From positions 1 through 64,000 of the forward strand of contig PENC01000001.1 of NCBI GenBank assembly GCA_003674045.1: a stretch of DNA of 64,000 nucleotides, given 5' to 3'. This DNA comes from Streptomyces griseocarneus. GTDB taxonomy: Bacteria > Actinomycetota > Actinomycetes > Streptomycetales > Streptomycetaceae. The translations under genes were made by a program, and so were the position numbers. Of the stretch, positions 23,201 through 30,856 are shown piece after piece; the stretch's first letter is position 1; every line of letters starts with the position of its first letter. The notes below the pieces were generated by a model. The model was not told the origin of the DNA. It saw only the letters and a list, made by a program, of their open reading frames with translations, and made no database searches.

Positions 23201-25031
23201 TCACCAGGACACGGTCACGGGTGATGTCCTCGATCCGCCACGACGTGGTGCCGAGGGTGAAGACATCGCCCACCCGGGACTCGTAGACCATCTCCTCGTC
23301 CAGCTCGCCAACGCGGCCGCCGCCCTTCTTGGGGTCCGCCCCCGCGAGGAAGACGCCGAACAGGCCGCGGTCGGGGATGGTGCCGCCGGAGGTGACGGCG
23401 AGCCGCTGCGCGCCGGGCCGCCCGGTGACCGTTCCGGCCACGCGGTCCCAGACGAGGCGGGGGCGCAGCTCGGCGAAGGCGTCGGACGGATAGCGCCCCG
23501 CGAGCATGTCCAGCACCGCGGTGAAAGCCGACTCGGGCAGCGCGGCGAACGGCGCCGCGCGCCGGACCAGGGCCAGCAGCTCCGTCACGTCCCAGGTGTC
23601 CATGGCCGTCATGGCGACGATCTGCTGGGCCAGCACGTCCAGCGGGTTGGCCGGGACGCGCAGCGACTCGATGGCCCCCTCGCGCATCCGCTCGGTGACC
23701 ACGGCCGCCTGTACCAGGTCGCCCCGGTACTTGGGGAAGACCACGCCCGTGGAGACCGCGCCCACCTGGTGCCCGGCGCGGCCGACGCGCTGCAGCCCGG
23801 AGGCGACGGACGGCGGGGACTCCACCTGGACGACCAGGTCCACCGCGCCCATGTCGATGCCCAGCTCCAGGCTGGAGGTGGCGACGACCGCGGGCAGTCG
23901 TCCCGCCTTGAGATCCTCCTCCACCAGCGCCCGCTGCTCCTTGGAGACCGAGCCGTGGTGCGCGCGGGCGAGCACCGGGGGCGCGCCCTTGGCCGCGCCG
24001 GCCTCCGCCATCAGCTCGGCGGGAGCGTGGTGCTCGGGCAGGGGCTCGCCGGTGGCCCGCTCGTAGGCGATCTCGTTCAGCCTGTTGCACAGCCGCTCGG
24101 CGAGGCGGCGGGAGTTGGCGAAGACGATCGTCGAGCGGTGGTCCTGGACGAGGTCGGCGATCCGCTCCTCCACGTGGGGCCAGATCGACGGCTTGTCCTT
24201 GCCGTCGCCGCTCTCCTGCGCGGGCGAGGCGCCCAGCTCCCCGAGGTCCTCCACCGGGACGACCACCGACAGGTCGAACTCCTTGCCGGACCGCGGCTGG
24301 ACGACCTCCACCTTGCGCCCCGGCGACAGGAAGCGGGCCACCTCGTCGACCGGCCGGACGGTGGCCGACAGGCCGATGCGCCGGGCGGGACGCGGCAGGA
24401 GGGCGTCGAGGCGCTCCAGGGACAGGGCGAGGTGCGCGCCGCGCTTGGTGCCCGCCACGGCGTGCACCTCGTCCAGGATGACCGTCTCCACCCCCGCCAG
24501 GGCGTCCCGCGAGGCCGAGGTGAGCATCAGGAACAGTGACTCGGGGGTGGTGATGAGGATGTCCGGGGGCCGGGTGGCCATCGCGCGCCGCTCGGCGGCC
24601 GGGGTGTCACCGGAGCGGATGCCCACCCGGACGTCGGGTTCCGGCACCCCCAGCCGCACGGACTCCTGGCGGATGCCCGTCAGCGGGCTGCGGAGATTGC
24701 GCTCGACGTCGACGGCAAGGGCCTTGAGGGGCGACACGTAGAGCACCCGGCAGCGCTTCCTGGCCTCGGCGGGCGGGGGCGTGCTCGCCAGCCGGTCCAG
24801 GGAGGCGAGGAACGCGGCCAGCGTCTTGCCCGAGCCGGTCGGGGCGACCACCAGCACGTCGGAACCCTCGGCGATCGCCCGCCATGCCCCGCACTGCGCC
24901 GCCGTCGGCGCCGTGAACGCACCCGTGAACCACGCACGTGTCGCGCGGGAGAACCCCGCGAGGGCCCCCGTCGGGCCGTCCGCCGCTTCGGCCGCCGAGT
25001 CGGCCACGCTGTCGTCCGCCATGCCCTCCAT
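20253..25031 (-). CDS. lhr: Lhr-type ATP-dependent DNA helicase
   Basis: A very large (1592-residue) superfamily 2 helicase. The N-terminal helicase core has Walker A APTGSGKT (~65-72), ILDEVHAV (DEVH box), LSATVRP, TIVFANSRRLAERL and the motif VI region LQRVGRAGHQVG. It is followed by the Lhr-specific WH/beta-barrel block and a long C-terminal domain (to LHATPRGLRLRAA at the end), the full-length Lhr form. Bacterial Lhr is a 3'-5' translocase implicated in DNA repair. Starts are uncertain: ATG 25031 (used), ATG 25022 or TTG 25052; none has a clean ribosome site because GGAGGG overlaps the first ATG. Confidence 0.92.
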   Translation of the reverse strand: MEGMADDSVADSAAEAADGPTGALAGFSRATRAWFTGAFTAPTAAQCGAWRAIAEGSDVLVVAPTGSGKTLAAFLASLDRLASTPPPAEARKRCRVLYVSPLKALAVDVERNLRSPLTGIRQESVRLGVPEPDVRVGIRSGDTPAAERRAMATRPPDILITTPESLFLMLTSASRDALAGVETVILDEVHAVAGTKRGAHLALSLERLDALLPRPARRIGLSATVRPVDEVARFLSPGRKVEVVQPRSGKEFDLSVVVPVEDLGELGASPAQESGDGKDKPSIWPHVEERIADLVQDHRSTIVFANSRRLAERLCNRLNEIAYERATGEPLPEHHAPAELMAEAGAAKGAPPVLARAHHGSVSKEQRALVEEDLKAGRLPAVVATSSLELGIDMGAVDLVVQVESPPSVASGLQRVGRAGHQVGAVSTGVVFPKYRGDLVQAAVVTERMREGAIESLRVPANPLDVLAQQIVAMTAMDTWDVTELLALVRRAAPFAALPESAFTAVLDMLAGRYPSDAFAELRPRLVWDRVAGTVTGRPGAQRLAVTSGGTIPDRGLFGVFLAGADPKKGGGRVGELDEEMVYESRVGDVFTLGTTSWRIEDITRDRVLVSPAPGVPGRLPFWKGDQLGRPLELGRALGAFLREIGGLTPDRARARLAAAGLDAWAAENVLSYLAEQRRACGHVPDDRTVVVERFRDELGDWRVVVHSPFGAQVHAPWALALGARLAERYGMDAQVMHADDGIVLRLPDTELMDLALDPGLSGDGPAARDGAYDAELSPVGAADVTFDKGEIGQIVTDQVGGSALFASRFRECAARALLLPRRTPGRRTPLWQQRQRAAQLLQVAEEFGSFPIILEAVRECLQDVFDVPGLTELMGDIEARRVRLVEVTTPEPSPFARSLLFGYVAQFLYEGDSPLAERRAAALSLDSRLLAELLGQAELRELLDADVLAELERELQWLTEDRRAKDAEAVADLLRVLGPLTAAELVERGAEPAWPEELAAARRAVRVRIAGQEHWAAVEDAGRLRDALGTALPVGVPEAFTEPVKDPLGDLLARFARTHGPFTSAQAAARFGLGTAVTDGALHRLAANGRVVQGEFHPSGIGQEWCDATVLRRLRRRSLAALRQELEPVPPTALAAFLPQWQHVGTHSLRGIDGLVRAIEQLQGAPVPASALEKLVLPARVTDFSPTMLDELTATGEVVWAGTGALPGKDGWVSLLLADTAPLLLPPPHPLELSPVHRTVLDALSGGYGLFFRQIAEQVRAVDPGCTDPQIADAVWDLAWSGRLTNDTLAPLRALLGSGRTAGSTAHRARRAVPRGRFGSFPGRAGLGTAPTASRGGPPTVAGRWSLLPTHEPDPTHRAHALARTLLDRHGVVTRGAVAAEGVEGGFSAAYRVLSAFEESGQARRGYVVEGLGAAQFAMDGAVDRLRAVSTARERAAGTAADPAVLPWGDPAAERRAERRRAVVLAAADPANAYGAALPWPEPPPGSTHKPGRKAGSLVVLVDGALTLYVERGGKTLLAWPRQEGAEEATADDAGLREAADALADAARAGALGTVTVERVNGSPALSSPLGALLESAGFHATPRGLRLRAA

Positions 25032-25136
25032 CGTGCACCGCACCACTGACAACGCCCCGGAAGCGCAGGCCGGAGGCGCTATGGCGGCCTGGGGACGGGG
25101 CCGGGGACGGTCAGCGACGACGGGAGCGCCGCGTGG

Positions 25137-26057
25137 TCACAGCGCCCGCCCGTAGGCGCGCAGGGCCAGGAGCGAAGCGATCGTCACCATCGGCCGGCAC
25201 TCGAGACCCGTGCCCGGAGCCCACTCGCGCCAGCGCACCGGCCAGCCGCCGTCCTCCTCCTGCGATGCCGCGAGGAAGTCCAGGGAGCGGTCGATCTCGG
25301 CGTCGGTGAACCAGCGGCGGGCCACGGAGTCCGGGGTCCGGGCGAAGTCGTACGCGAAGTGGTGCTCGCCGGGCGCGTAACCGTCCGGGACGGGGTGGTC
25401 CGCCGCCCGGTCCGGATCCAGCACCGCCAGCCGCTGCTCCCGCACGACGCGGCCCAGCCGTTCCGCCACCGTCTCGGCGCGCGGGCGGTCGGGGGCACCG
25501 TCGAGGAAGGCGACGGCCGCCTCGACCTCGTAGGGGTGGGTCTTCGCCCCGTTGGCGAGGGATTCGACCGCGGCCCAGCAGAAGTCGGTGGCCCGGAACA
25601 GCCACGCGTGCCACACCGCGTTGCGGTGCAGCAGCCCCACCACGGGGCCGGTCGCGAGGAGGTCGCTCGGCGGGTCGTCCACCACGGGGATCCAGGGGGC
25701 CGCCGGATAGCCACGCAGCGAGGGGTGCAGGGCGGGCAGGGCGCCGTCCGAGGTGGAGACGGCCGTCAGATAGCGGCAGACGCGCTCCACCCGCCGGTCC
25801 GCGCAGCGGCCGATCTCGTGGAGGACGTGCAGGGCGTGGGCGGTGTGCAGGGGCTGGCTCACGGGGCCGCGCAGATCGGGCTCCAGGGCGTAGCCGTACC
25901 CCCCGTCCGCACCCAGATAGGCCGTCAGGGCGGACTCGACGGCGTCGGGACTGCCGTCCAGGAAGTGGAACGCGAATCTGCGCTGTTCGAGGACACGGGC
26001 GGTCAGCCACATGAACTGCTCGGCACGGGCTACGGGGGATGCTCCGGATCGGGCCAT
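25137..26057 (-). CDS. Alpha/alpha-toroid (prenyltransferase/squalene-oxidase-like) protein
   Basis: A 306-residue soluble protein made of helical repeats carrying DGGYGYALEPD (near residue 51), DGALPALHPSLRG and EEDGGWPVRWREW (near 270). These D/E-GG-(Y/W)-G motifs are the QW-like signature of the terpenoid-cyclase/prenyltransferase alpha-alpha toroid. The catalytic DxDD or zinc ligands of known cyclases and prenyltransferases are not visible, so enzymatic function is open. The gene lies 105 bp upstream of lhr on the same strand. I do not know an experimental role. Confidence 0.65.
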   Translation of the reverse strand: MARSGASPVARAEQFMWLTARVLEQRRFAFHFLDGSPDAVESALTAYLGADGGYGYALEPDLRGPVSQPLHTAHALHVLHEIGRCADRRVERVCRYLTAVSTSDGALPALHPSLRGYPAAPWIPVVDDPPSDLLATGPVVGLLHRNAVWHAWLFRATDFCWAAVESLANGAKTHPYEVEAAVAFLDGAPDRPRAETVAERLGRVVREQRLAVLDPDRAADHPVPDGYAPGEHHFAYDFARTPDSVARRWFTDAEIDRSLDFLAASQEEDGGWPVRWREWAPGTGLECRPMVTIASLLALRAYGRAL

Positions 26058-26136
26058 GCAAAGACCGTAGGGCCGATTGCGGCGCAGGTCACCGCCTCGT
26101 GCCCGGCAGCACCCTCAGGGGCGGGATACTGGTCTC

Positions 26137-26331
26137 ATGCGGTTGACGGTCTTCTGGCAGCGGATGGCGGATCACTTCGGTGAGGCGTACGCCGATTCCT
26201 TCGCGCGCGATCATGTGATGTCCGAGCTCGGCGGGAGGACCGTGCACGAGGCGCTGGACGCCGGCTGGAACGCGAAGGACGTGTGGCGTGGGGTGTGCAG
26301 GGCGCTGGAGATGCCCGACGACCGACGCTGA
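26137..26331 (+). CDS. DUF3046 family protein
   Basis: A 64-residue acidic protein (RLTVFWQRMADHFGEAYADS..., WRGVCRALEMPD) matching the DUF3046 family, a small actinobacterial protein usually encoded just upstream of recA. Function unknown. ATG 26137 is preceded by GATACT (26125-26130) with a 6-nt gap and no Shine-Dalgarno, so translation is probably from a leaderless mRNA. Confidence 0.82.
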   Translation: MRLTVFWQRMADHFGEAYADSFARDHVMSELGGRTVHEALDAGWNAKDVWRGVCRALEMPDDRR

Positions 26332-26418
26332 CGGCTCTCCCCTGATCACTCGGGCGAGCGACGCGCCCCGCACGGGCGGTCACCCGGAATCGCCCCACGG
26401 GTCACCCACACTTGCCCC

Positions 26419-27597
26419 GTGGCCGCAGACGACACCGCTCCGGAAGCCGAACCGCACCCCCGGCCGGGGACTGCGGCGCGCATGCCGTCCTGGCTGCCCC
26501 GGGCGATGGTGGTGGCGCTCGCCCTGGTCGCCTGTTTCCAGCTGGCCGACTGGGCCTTCCACCGGCTCGTCGGGCTGCTGATCGACGTCCTGATCGCGTT
26601 CTTCCTCGCCCTGGCCGTCGAGCCCGCCGTGGCGCGGCTGGCCGCGTGCGGCATGCGGCGCGGGCTCGCCACGGGTCTGGTCCTCCTGGCTGTCGCGGTG
26701 GCCGTGGCGGGTTTCTTCGCCCTGCTCGGCTCGATGCTCACCGCACAGATCACGACCATCGTGGAGAACTTCCCCGCCTATGTGGACACGGTGATCGGCT
26801 GGGTCAACCGGACGTTCCACACCGACTTCTCCCGGGTGGAGATCCAGCGGAGCGTGCTGCACTCGGACTGGCTGCAGAAGTACGTGAAGAGCAGCGCGGG
26901 CGGGGTGCTGGATCTCTCCGCCACTGTTCTCGGCGGGCTGTTCCAGCTGCTCACGGTGGTGCTGTTCGCGTTCTACCTCGCGGCCGACGGGCCCCATGTG
27001 CGCCGTGCCCTGTGTTCCGTACTGCCCCCGAACCGGCAGGCGGAGGTGCTGCGCGCCTGGGAGCTCGCGGTGGCCAAGACGGGCGGCTACCTCTACTCGC
27101 GCGCCCTGATGGCGCTGATCTCCGGCGTCGCGCACTACGTTCTGCTGGTGCTCCTCGGCGTGCCCTACGCCCCGGCGCTCGCGATCTGGGTCGGCTTCGT
27201 CTCCCAGTTCATCCCCACCATCGGCACCTACCTGGCGGGGGCGCTGCCGATGCTGATCGCCTTCACCGTGGACCCCTGGTACGCGGTCTGGGTGCTCGCC
27301 TTCGTCGTGATCTACCAGCAGTTCGAGAACTACGTGCTCCAGCCCCGGATCACCGCCAGGACCGTGGACATCCACCCGGCCGTCGCCTTCGGCTCGGTGA
27401 TCGCGGGCACGGCGCTGCTCGGCGCGGTGGGCGCGCTGATCGCCATTCCGGCGACCGCGACGCTCCAGGGTTTCCTGGGGGCCTATGTGAAGCGCTACGA
27501 GGTCACCGACGACCCGCGGGTGCACGGCGGGCGGGACGGCGGCGGGCCGCGGCTCTCCCTGCTGGCGCGGGTGTTCCGGGCGCTGCGCGAGCGCTGA
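26419..27597 (+). CDS. AI-2E family transporter
   Basis: A 392-residue polytopic membrane protein of the AI-2E (formerly PerM) family, whose members export small molecules or act as Na+/H+ antiporters; the substrate cannot be read from sequence. Membrane segments at about 28-45, 52-72, 83-105, 165-190, 235-262, 270-300 and 310-345 include the family block FIPTIGTYLAGALPMLIAF and QQFENYVLQPRI (shown in part). The start is GTG 26419, without a clear ribosome site; CACACT 6 nt upstream is a weak leaderless -10. Confidence 0.85.
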   Translation: MAADDTAPEAEPHPRPGTAARMPSWLPRAMVVALALVACFQLADWAFHRLVGLLIDVLIAFFLALAVEPAVARLAACGMRRGLATGLVLLAVAVAVAGFFALLGSMLTAQITTIVENFPAYVDTVIGWVNRTFHTDFSRVEIQRSVLHSDWLQKYVKSSAGGVLDLSATVLGGLFQLLTVVLFAFYLAADGPHVRRALCSVLPPNRQAEVLRAWELAVAKTGGYLYSRALMALISGVAHYVLLVLLGVPYAPALAIWVGFVSQFIPTIGTYLAGALPMLIAFTVDPWYAVWVLAFVVIYQQFENYVLQPRITARTVDIHPAVAFGSVIAGTALLGAVGALIAIPATATLQGFLGAYVKRYEVTDDPRVHGGRDGGGPRLSLLARVFRALRER

Positions 27598-27618
27598 GCA
27601 GGGGCGGGCGTGGTGCGC

Positions 27619-27648
27619 TTGACACCAAAATCGAACATCCATTCTTAT
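27619..27648 (+). promoter_or_regulatory. recA promoter P1 with SOS box in the spacer
   Basis: TTGACA (27619-27624) and TCTTAT (27643-27648) are spaced by 18 bp, the arrangement I recall for Streptomyces recA genes. The spacer and -10 carry the LexA-like CGAACATCCATTCT (27632-27645). GACACCAA and TTGGTGTC flank the block as an inverted repeat. Confidence 0.8.
27632..27645 (+). promoter_or_regulatory. LexA (SOS) box of recA
   Basis: CGAACATCCATTCT matches the actinobacterial box CGAACRNNYGTTYG at 12 of 14 positions. It lies between the -35 and -10 of P1, so LexA binding should block initiation. Confidence 0.75.
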
Positions 27649-27720
27649 TGGTGTCCAGGGCCCGTCGGGAGACTCGGGAGAGGCACGTTATCCACAGGGC
27701 GGGGCGGTGCCCGGGGCCCA

Positions 27721-27743
27721 TTGTCAGTGGCACGCGTTAGCGT
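27721..27743 (+). promoter_or_regulatory. PafBC-type (LexA-independent) recA promoter P2
   Basis: TTGTCAGTGGC, six bases, then TAGCGT. This matches the RecA-NDp motif (TTGTCAGTGGC-N6-TAGGGT), the signature of PafBC-dependent DNA damage promoters in actinobacteria, with one mismatch in the second half. It lies 43 bp before the recA start. Confidence 0.8.
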
Positions 27744-27786
27744 CGTTGACGTGAAGCGATCGACTCAAGCAAACCGGGTGGAACCC

Positions 27787-28899
27787 ATGGCAGGCACCGA
27801 CCGCGAGAAGGCGCTGGACGCCGCGCTCGCACAGATTGAACGGCAATTCGGCAAGGGCGCCGTGATGCGCCTCGGAGAGCGGCCGAACGAGCCGATCGAG
27901 GTCATCTCCACCGGGTCGACCGCTCTCGACGTCGCCCTCGGCGTCGGCGGGCTCCCGCGCGGCCGCGTGGTGGAGATCTACGGCCCGGAGTCCTCCGGCA
28001 AGACGACCCTGACCCTGCACGCCGTGGCCAACGCCCAGCGTGCCGGAGGCACGGTGGCCTTCGTGGACGCCGAGCACGCCCTCGACCCCGAGTACGCCAG
28101 AAAGCTCGGCGTCGACATCGACAACCTCATCCTGTCCCAGCCGGACAACGGCGAGCAGGCCCTGGAGATCGTCGACATGCTCGTGCGCTCCGGCGCGCTC
28201 GACCTGATCGTCATCGACTCCGTGGCGGCCCTGGTGCCGCGCGCGGAGATCGAGGGCGAGATGGGCGACTCGCACGTGGGCCTCCAGGCCCGGCTGATGA
28301 GCCAGGCGCTCCGGAAGATCACCAGCGCGCTCAACCAGTCCAAGACCACCGCGATCTTCATCAACCAGCTCCGCGAGAAGATCGGCGTCATGTTCGGCTC
28401 CCCGGAGACCACGACCGGTGGCCGGGCGCTGAAGTTCTACGCCTCGGTGCGCATCGACATCCGCCGCATCGAGACCCTGAAGGACGGCACCGAGGCCGTC
28501 GGCAACCGCACCCGCTGCAAGGTCGTCAAGAACAAGGTCGCGCCGCCCTTCAAGCAGGCCGAGTTCGACATCCTCTACGGCCAGGGCATCAGCCGCGAGG
28601 GCGGCCTGATCGACATGGGCGTCGAGCACGGCTTCATCCGCAAGGCCGGTGCCTGGTACACCTACGAAGGCGACCAGCTCGGCCAGGGCAAGGAGAACGC
28701 CCGCAACTTCCTGAAGGACAATCCCGACCTCGCCAACGAGATCGAGAAGAAGATCAAGGAGAAGCTGGGCGTCGGCACCCGCGGCGGTGAGACCCCGGAG
28801 GCCGAGCAGGCCCCGGCCGAGGACGCCGCGGCCAAGTCGGTCCCGGCCCCGGCGAAGTCCACGGGCAAGGCGGCCAAGGTCACGGCTGCCAAGAGCTGA
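27787..28899 (+). CDS. recA: Recombinase RecA
   Basis: A 370-residue RecA: ATP-dependent strand-exchange filament and LexA co-protease. Walker A is GPESSGKT (66-73), Walker [11 protein letters not shown], followed by loop L1/L2 regions ([19 protein letters not shown], in part; [20 protein letters not shown] in part) and the MAW core. The C-terminal ~40 residues are Ala/Pro/Lys-rich, a Streptomyces-typical tail. ATG 27787 ([10 protein letters not shown]) fits the family start; GGTGGA is the nearest ribosome-site-like sequence. recX follows after 4 bp, so the two are co-transcribed. Confidence 0.97.
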   Translation: MAGTDREKALDAALAQIERQFGKGAVMRLGERPNEPIEVISTGSTALDVALGVGGLPRGRVVEIYGPESSGKTTLTLHAVANAQRAGGTVAFVDAEHALDPEYARKLGVDIDNLILSQPDNGEQALEIVDMLVRSGALDLIVIDSVAALVPRAEIEGEMGDSHVGLQARLMSQALRKITSALNQSKTTAIFINQLREKIGVMFGSPETTTGGRALKFYASVRIDIRRIETLKDGTEAVGNRTRCKVVKNKVAPPFKQAEFDILYGQGISREGGLIDMGVEHGFIRKAGAWYTYEGDQLGQGKENARNFLKDNPDLANEIEKKIKEKLGVGTRGGETPEAEQAPAEDAAAKSVPAPAKSTGKAAKVTAAKS

Positions 28900-28903
28900 T
28901 CCC

Positions 28904-29530
28904 GTGACACGGCGATCGGAGCACCCCGTACCGGAGCCCGTGAGGGACCTGCCGGGCGCGGGTGCGGACGACCGGACCAGTGGTGATGCCCCATCCCCGT
29001 CGAGGGCCGGGGGCGGAGCACCACCACGGCCGGAGGAGCAGGCGCGGGCGATCTGTCTGCGCCTGCTCACCGGATCCCCGCGCACCCGCAAGCAGCTCGC
29101 GGACGCGCTGGCCAAGCGCGGCATCCCGGCGGAGGCCGCGGAAGAGGTGCTGTCCCGCTTCGAGGACGCGGGCCTGATCGACGACGCGGCGTTCGCCGAC
29201 GCGTGGGTGGAGTCCCGGCATCACGGCCGGGGGCTCGCCCGCCGGGCCCTGGCCCGCGAGCTGCGCACCAAGGGCGTGGACTCCACGCTGATCGACGAGG
29301 CCGTCGGGCAGCTCGACTCCGACCAGGAGGAGCGCACGGCCCGCGAGCTGGTGCGGCGCAAGCTGCGGGCCACGCGCGGCCTGGACCGGGAGAAGCGGCT
29401 GCGCCGCCTCGCGGGCATGCTCGCCCGCAAGGGATACGCGGAGGGCCTCGCCCTGCGCGTGGTGCGCGAGGCTCTGGAGGAGGAAGGCGAGGACGCCGAA
29501 CTGCTGGACCACTGGCTGCCGGACGCGTGA
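28904..29530 (+). CDS. recX: Regulatory protein RecX
   Basis: A 208-residue RecX, which binds RecA filaments and limits recombinase activity. It has three-helix repeat modules (RAICLRLLTGSPRTRKQLAD, in part; EVLSRFEDAGLIDDAAFADAWV; REKRLRRLAGMLARKGY). The N-terminal ~45 residues are a Pro/Arg-rich, low-complexity extension absent from shorter RecX proteins. GTG 28904 begins 4 bp after the recA stop with no separate ribosome site, so expression depends on recA translation or readthrough. Confidence 0.92.
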   Translation: MTRRSEHPVPEPVRDLPGAGADDRTSGDAPSPSRAGGGAPPRPEEQARAICLRLLTGSPRTRKQLADALAKRGIPAEAAEEVLSRFEDAGLIDDAAFADAWVESRHHGRGLARRALARELRTKGVDSTLIDEAVGQLDSDQEERTARELVRRKLRATRGLDREKRLRRLAGMLARKGYAEGLALRVVREALEEEGEDAELLDHWLPDA

Positions 29531-29670
29531 CGTCTGACGTGCGGTGCATTCCGGCGCTCGGCGCGCCCGCCGGCGGGCGTCTGCGCGCGTGGTGCCCGTG
29601 CGGGACGGCGTCCCATGCCGGCGTTCCATGGCGGCCGGTGGTGTCGCGCTCGGCCGACGGCCCGTACCGG

Positions 29671-30078
29671 TCAGCGGTCCACCGGGAAGCCGGCCGCGCG
29701 CCAGGCCTGGAAGCCGCCGTCCAGGTCCGTGGCGTGACGGAGGCCCAGCAGGCGCAGCGAGACCGCGGCCAGGCTGGACGCGTAACCCTCGTTGCAGAAC
29801 ACCACCACCCGGAGGTCGTGCCCGGTGGCCTCCGCCGCGCGGAACTCGCACGCGGGGTCAAGCCGCCATTCCAGCTCGTTGCGTTCGACGACGAGCGCCC
29901 CGGGTATGGTCCCGTCGCGCTCGCGCAGCGCCGCGTAGCGGATGTCGACCAGCAGCCCGCCCGTGCCCTGCACCGCGGCGGCCTCCGCGGGACCGAGGCG
30001 GTCCAGACCCGCGCGGGCGACGGCCAGCAGCTCCTCGACCCGCATACCGGGGCCCGGCCCCCGGCGTCCCCCGCTCAC
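29671..30078 (-). CDS. Rhodanese-like sulfurtransferase
   Basis: A 135-residue single-domain rhodanese. The active-site loop is VVFCNEGYASS with the catalytic cysteine, and the CDC25-like entry GGLLVDIRY and exit GGFQAWRAAGFPVDR motifs are present. GTG 30078 overlaps the cysteine dioxygenase stop (GTGA) and has AGGAG 5-6 nt upstream; an internal ATG at 30045 is the alternative. Translational coupling to cysteine dioxygenase suggests handling of sulfur from cysteine catabolism, such as persulfide or sulfite-related chemistry. Exact donor and acceptor cannot be read. Confidence 0.85.
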   Translation of the reverse strand: MSGGRRGPGPGMRVEELLAVARAGLDRLGPAEAAAVQGTGGLLVDIRYAALRERDGTIPGALVVERNELEWRLDPACEFRAAEATGHDLRVVVFCNEGYASSLAAVSLRLLGLRHATDLDGGFQAWRAAGFPVDR

Positions 30079-30638
30079 GCCCACTCCTGTGCCCACTCCA
30101 CCTGCTCCAGCCGGAGCACCTGCCCCGTACGGCTGTAGCGCCGCATCATCGGCAGCGGCGGGTAGTAGGCGTGGACGGAGACGGCGTGCTCCGTGCGCGA
30201 GCTGTTGAACACCTGGTGCACGTGGTGCGGGCCGAACGCCCGGCCCTGGCCGTCGTGGAGCTCGCGCTCCCGGTCGACGCCGTCCGCCAGCTCCAGTGTC
30301 TTCCAGCCGTCCGTGGGCAGTTGGGCGGCGAGCGACTGCTCGGTCAGCCGCCCCGCCGCAGCGGCGAAGGCGCCGTGCGAGCCGCCGTGGTCGTGCCAGC
30401 CCGTACCGGCCCCCGGTGGCCAGCCGATGAGCCACGCCTCGCTGCCGCCCGGCCCCGCGATCCGCACCCAGGTGCGGCCCTCCGGATCGAGCGGCAGGGA
30501 GGCGACGAGGCCGGCGTCCGCGGCGGTACGCCGGGCGAAGTCGAGAAGATCGGCCGCCGAAGGCACGGCAGGAACTGCCGCGGCACGAGGGGCACGAGGG
30601 GGAGAAGGAACGACGGACCTGTGCCGTGACGAGGGCAT
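30075..30638 (-). CDS. Cysteine dioxygenase family protein (cupin)
   Basis: A 187-residue cupin of the bacterial cysteine dioxygenase type, which oxidises L-cysteine to cysteine sulfinate at a mononuclear iron. Ligand motifs: GWHDHGGSHGAF (two His) and FGPHHVHQVFN (third His). The C-terminal HAYYPPLPMMRRY holds the Tyr-rich segment typical of the family. ATG 30638 is used; an upstream in-frame start at 30704 would add a 22-residue basic tail, and no start has a clear ribosome site. A short Cys-rich leader peptide lies 95 bp upstream, and the rhodanese overlaps its stop, making a cysteine-responsive operon likely. Confidence 0.85.
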   Translation of the reverse strand: MPSSRHRSVVPSPPRAPRAAAVPAVPSAADLLDFARRTAADAGLVASLPLDPEGRTWVRIAGPGGSEAWLIGWPPGAGTGWHDHGGSHGAFAAAAGRLTEQSLAAQLPTDGWKTLELADGVDRERELHDGQGRAFGPHHVHQVFNSSRTEHAVSVHAYYPPLPMMRRYSRTGQVLRLEQVEWAQEWA

Positions 30639-30733
30639 GGGCGCGGGCAGCGGAAGGAACACGGAAACCGTCCTGGGTGATCGCGAAGGAGCGCGCGGCC
30701 GCACACGGCAGGGCCACGCGAAGGGGAAGCGGA

Positions 30734-30820
30734 TCAGCAGGACGGACGACAGACGCAGCCCGCGTAGCGGACGAGGTCCACATGGACCCTCCGCCAGAAA
30801 CGCACGCCGCTGTCAGTCAC
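30734..30820 (-). CDS. Cys-rich leader peptide upstream of cysteine dioxygenase
   Basis: A 28-codon reading frame starting at GTG 30820 and ending TGA. Its C-terminal half reads VDLVRYAGCVCRPSC, with three cysteines in the last seven residues (C22, C24, C28), the final one being the last sense codon. This resembles the short actinobacterial leader peptides found ahead of sulfur genes. The candidate -10 box ends 7 nt before the GTG, so the mRNA would be leaderless. Clustered Cys codons suggest ribosome stalling when Cys-tRNA is scarce. The 95 bp to the dioxygenase gene show no obvious terminator hairpin by eye. Confidence 0.72.
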   Translation of the reverse strand: MTDSGVRFWRRVHVDLVRYAGCVCRPSC

Positions 30821-30827
30821 GTTCCGG

Positions 30828-30856
30828 AGTCAACCACGGCCGTACGGGCCGGTCAA
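30828..30856 (-). promoter_or_regulatory. Promoter of the leader peptide / cysteine dioxygenase operon
   Basis: On the minus strand TTGACC (30856-30851), 17 bp, TTGACT (30833-30828). The second box differs from Streptomyces -10 consensus TAGACT at one base. The leader GTG starts 8 nt after the -10, placing +1 at or next to the start codon. The -35 overlaps the stop of the monooxygenase gene. Confidence 0.6.
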
